Assembly: GCF_963678245.1 (NCBI RefSeq)
Contig: NZ_OY782770.1
Location: forward strand, 1,302,001 to 1,366,000
Direction of reading: 5' to 3'
DNA length: 64,000 bases
Source: an uncultured Sunxiuqinia sp.
GTDB lineage: Bacteria; Bacteroidota; Bacteroidia; Bacteroidales; Prolixibacteraceae
The notes beneath the pieces are model-generated. The model was given only the letters and a program-made list of their open reading frames with translations, was not told the DNA's origin and did not search any database. A program made the position numbers and the translations under genes. This document shows positions 63,081 through 64,000 of the stretch, piece after piece (within the stretch, counting starts at the first letter, position 1; each line of letters begins with the position of its first letter).

Positions 63081-64000
63081 TTATTTTGTTACAGCAAGTA
63101 ACTGACTAAGTTGTTTTTTTGACTGAGAAAGCTGAATTGCCCGTTGCAATGTTTCATCGATATCCTTAATAATTGGGAAGAATCCTTCCTCTCCGATAAT
63201 ATTGCGAGCGATGTAGGCTTTTATTTGAGTTTCAATAATTTTCCCACTTTTTGCCAAGCCCTTTCGATCAGTTTCCAAGCCTTCTTTGCTGGCATACACT
63301 AAAAACTGATCCAAGATTTTAGCATCATCCAGGTAATTATCGAACTCTTTTGCTGTTTTAAGTTCATTTAATAATTCCCGGTTGTTATCGCTATATTGGT
63401 ATGCGAAATGATAAACCAGTGCTTTTTGCGTAATCTTCGAATAGTAATCGGAATAGCCGGATGTATCGGCAGCCACAAAATAGTCGGGCATCACGCCACC
63501 ACCACCATAAACGATGCGTCCACCTATCGTTTCATACTTCAGGGAGTCGGCGAATTGAATGCTATCAGCTACTTGAAATTCACCATGCTCGGCTCGGTCC
63601 ACAATGTCGTGGTAATAATCCAGCTGGTCGCCTTCAACATAGGGTTTTTGAATACACCGACCACTAGGAGTGTAGTAACGGGCAACAGTTAGCCGGAGTG
63701 CTGAACCATCTCGGAAAGGAATTTGCTCTTGCACCAGTCCTTTTCCGAAAGAACGACGACCAACAACTAATCCACGGTCGTTATCCTGAATGGCTCCTGC
63801 AAAAATTTCGCTGGCGGAAGCCGAATATTCATCAATTAAAACAATGATTTCTTTGTCTAAAGCAACACCCGATTTCGTGGCGTTGTAGGTTTTGCGAGGC
63901 TGTGAATTTCCTTCGGTATAAACAATTAGTTTTCCTTTGTCCAAAAATTCGTTGACCATATTGACCACTGCCATCAGGTAACCTCCGGGATTTCCACGTA
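63081..64000 (-). CDS. S41 C-terminal processing peptidase, partial
   Basis: The frame runs to the window edge; codons before the first visible ATG read GNPGGYLMAVVNMVNEFL, the usual run-up in CtpA-type proteases, so the start lies outside. The catalytic serine is in LIDEYSASASEIFAGAIQD and the lysine in VGRRSFGKGLVQEQ. SGRCIQKPYVEG follows, and a helical C-terminal tail of about 130 residues. A periplasmic protease that trims C-termini. Confidence 0.93.
   Translation of the reverse strand, partial: RGNPGGYLMAVVNMVNEFLDKGKLIVYTEGNSQPRKTYNATKSGVALDKEIIVLIDEYSASASEIFAGAIQDNDRGLVVGRRSFGKGLVQEQIPFRDGSALRLTVARYYTPSGRCIQKPYVEGDQLDYYHDIVDRAEHGEFQVADSIQFADSLKYETIGGRIVYGGGGVMPDYFVAADTSGYSDYYSKITQKALVYHFAYQYSDNNRELLNELKTAKEFDNYLDDAKILDQFLVYASKEGLETDRKGLAKSGKIIETQIKAYIARNIIGEEGFFPIIKDIDETLQRAIQLSQSKKQLSQLLAVTK

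Overview
The window looks like chromosome of a Bacteroidota bacterium, most likely of the Marinilabiliales/Prolixibacteraceae type. The evidence is several ECF sigma/FecR modules, a SusC/SusD pair, a Por secretion (T9SS) C-terminal sorting domain, Bacteroidota-style TAnnTTTG -7 promoter boxes, a three-subunit succinate dehydrogenase with one long cytochrome b subunit, and the absence of strong Shine-Dalgarno sequences. Genus cannot be fixed from the sequence alone.

Layout. 1-2127 (minus): ECF sigma, FecR and the start of an STN-domain receptor. 2356-3405: a beta-barrel gene with a frameshifted signal peptide, tRNA-Leu(CAA), and a solitary ISAon1-type N-terminal fragment. 3518-14074 (minus): a complete uptake locus in the order sigma, FecR, SusC, SusD, DUF4843 lipoprotein, PKD-like lipoprotein, TlpA-like thioredoxin. 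14075-15262: decayed sequence. 15263-18312: orphan PycTM-like membrane protein, PHP phosphodiesterase, MscS channel. 18486-25336: trp operon (E, G, D, C, F, B, A) preceded by a classical Trp-Trp-Trp leader peptide and attenuator; trpD is broken by a one-base shift. 25552-27145: small protein and serine hydrolase.

27251-47710 is the accessory region and the main interest. It is bracketed by a diverged direct repeat (about 63 bp, 50 matches) of the 3' end and downstream region of tRNA-Arg(CCT), as expected of an old island inserted at that tRNA. Inside it is an array of about 15 units, with all cargo genes on the plus strand, separated by at least 14 long imperfect inverted repeats that begin with ...AAC and end with GTT.... 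In nine of the units the first 9-10 bases, counting the preceding G, are complementary to that unit's own last 9-10 bases, which is the signature of integron gene cassettes with attC sites. No integrase is present. Cargo: Mrr-like nuclease, HEPN-like protein with a zinc-ribbon membrane partner, CAP12-type TIR protein, WG-repeat lipoprotein, alpha/beta hydrolase, ECF sigma plus membrane partner, GH8 glycosidase with T9SS tail, methyltransferase, two GNATs, lipoprotein plus P-loop ATPase, S41 protease, and one unit with no gene but a nested palindromic element. An IS110-family element splits one attC-like site and an IS3-family element sits inside another unit.

47695-64000 returns to core chromosome: tRNA-Arg, sdhCAB, two DUF2807 adhesin-like proteins, a frameshifted Spy-like protein, a coaX remnant, ilvE, a DUF2797 protein, a HAD phosphatase, a YidE/AspT-type transporter, pepE, two paralogous PorT-like outer-membrane proteins, an anti-sigma-like protein with its ECF sigma, and a partial S41 C-terminal processing protease.

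Four genes (2356, 20715, 47046, 53276) are each broken by a single frame change. Three of these are repaired by adding one base to a homopolymer run, so some may be assembly errors rather than biology.
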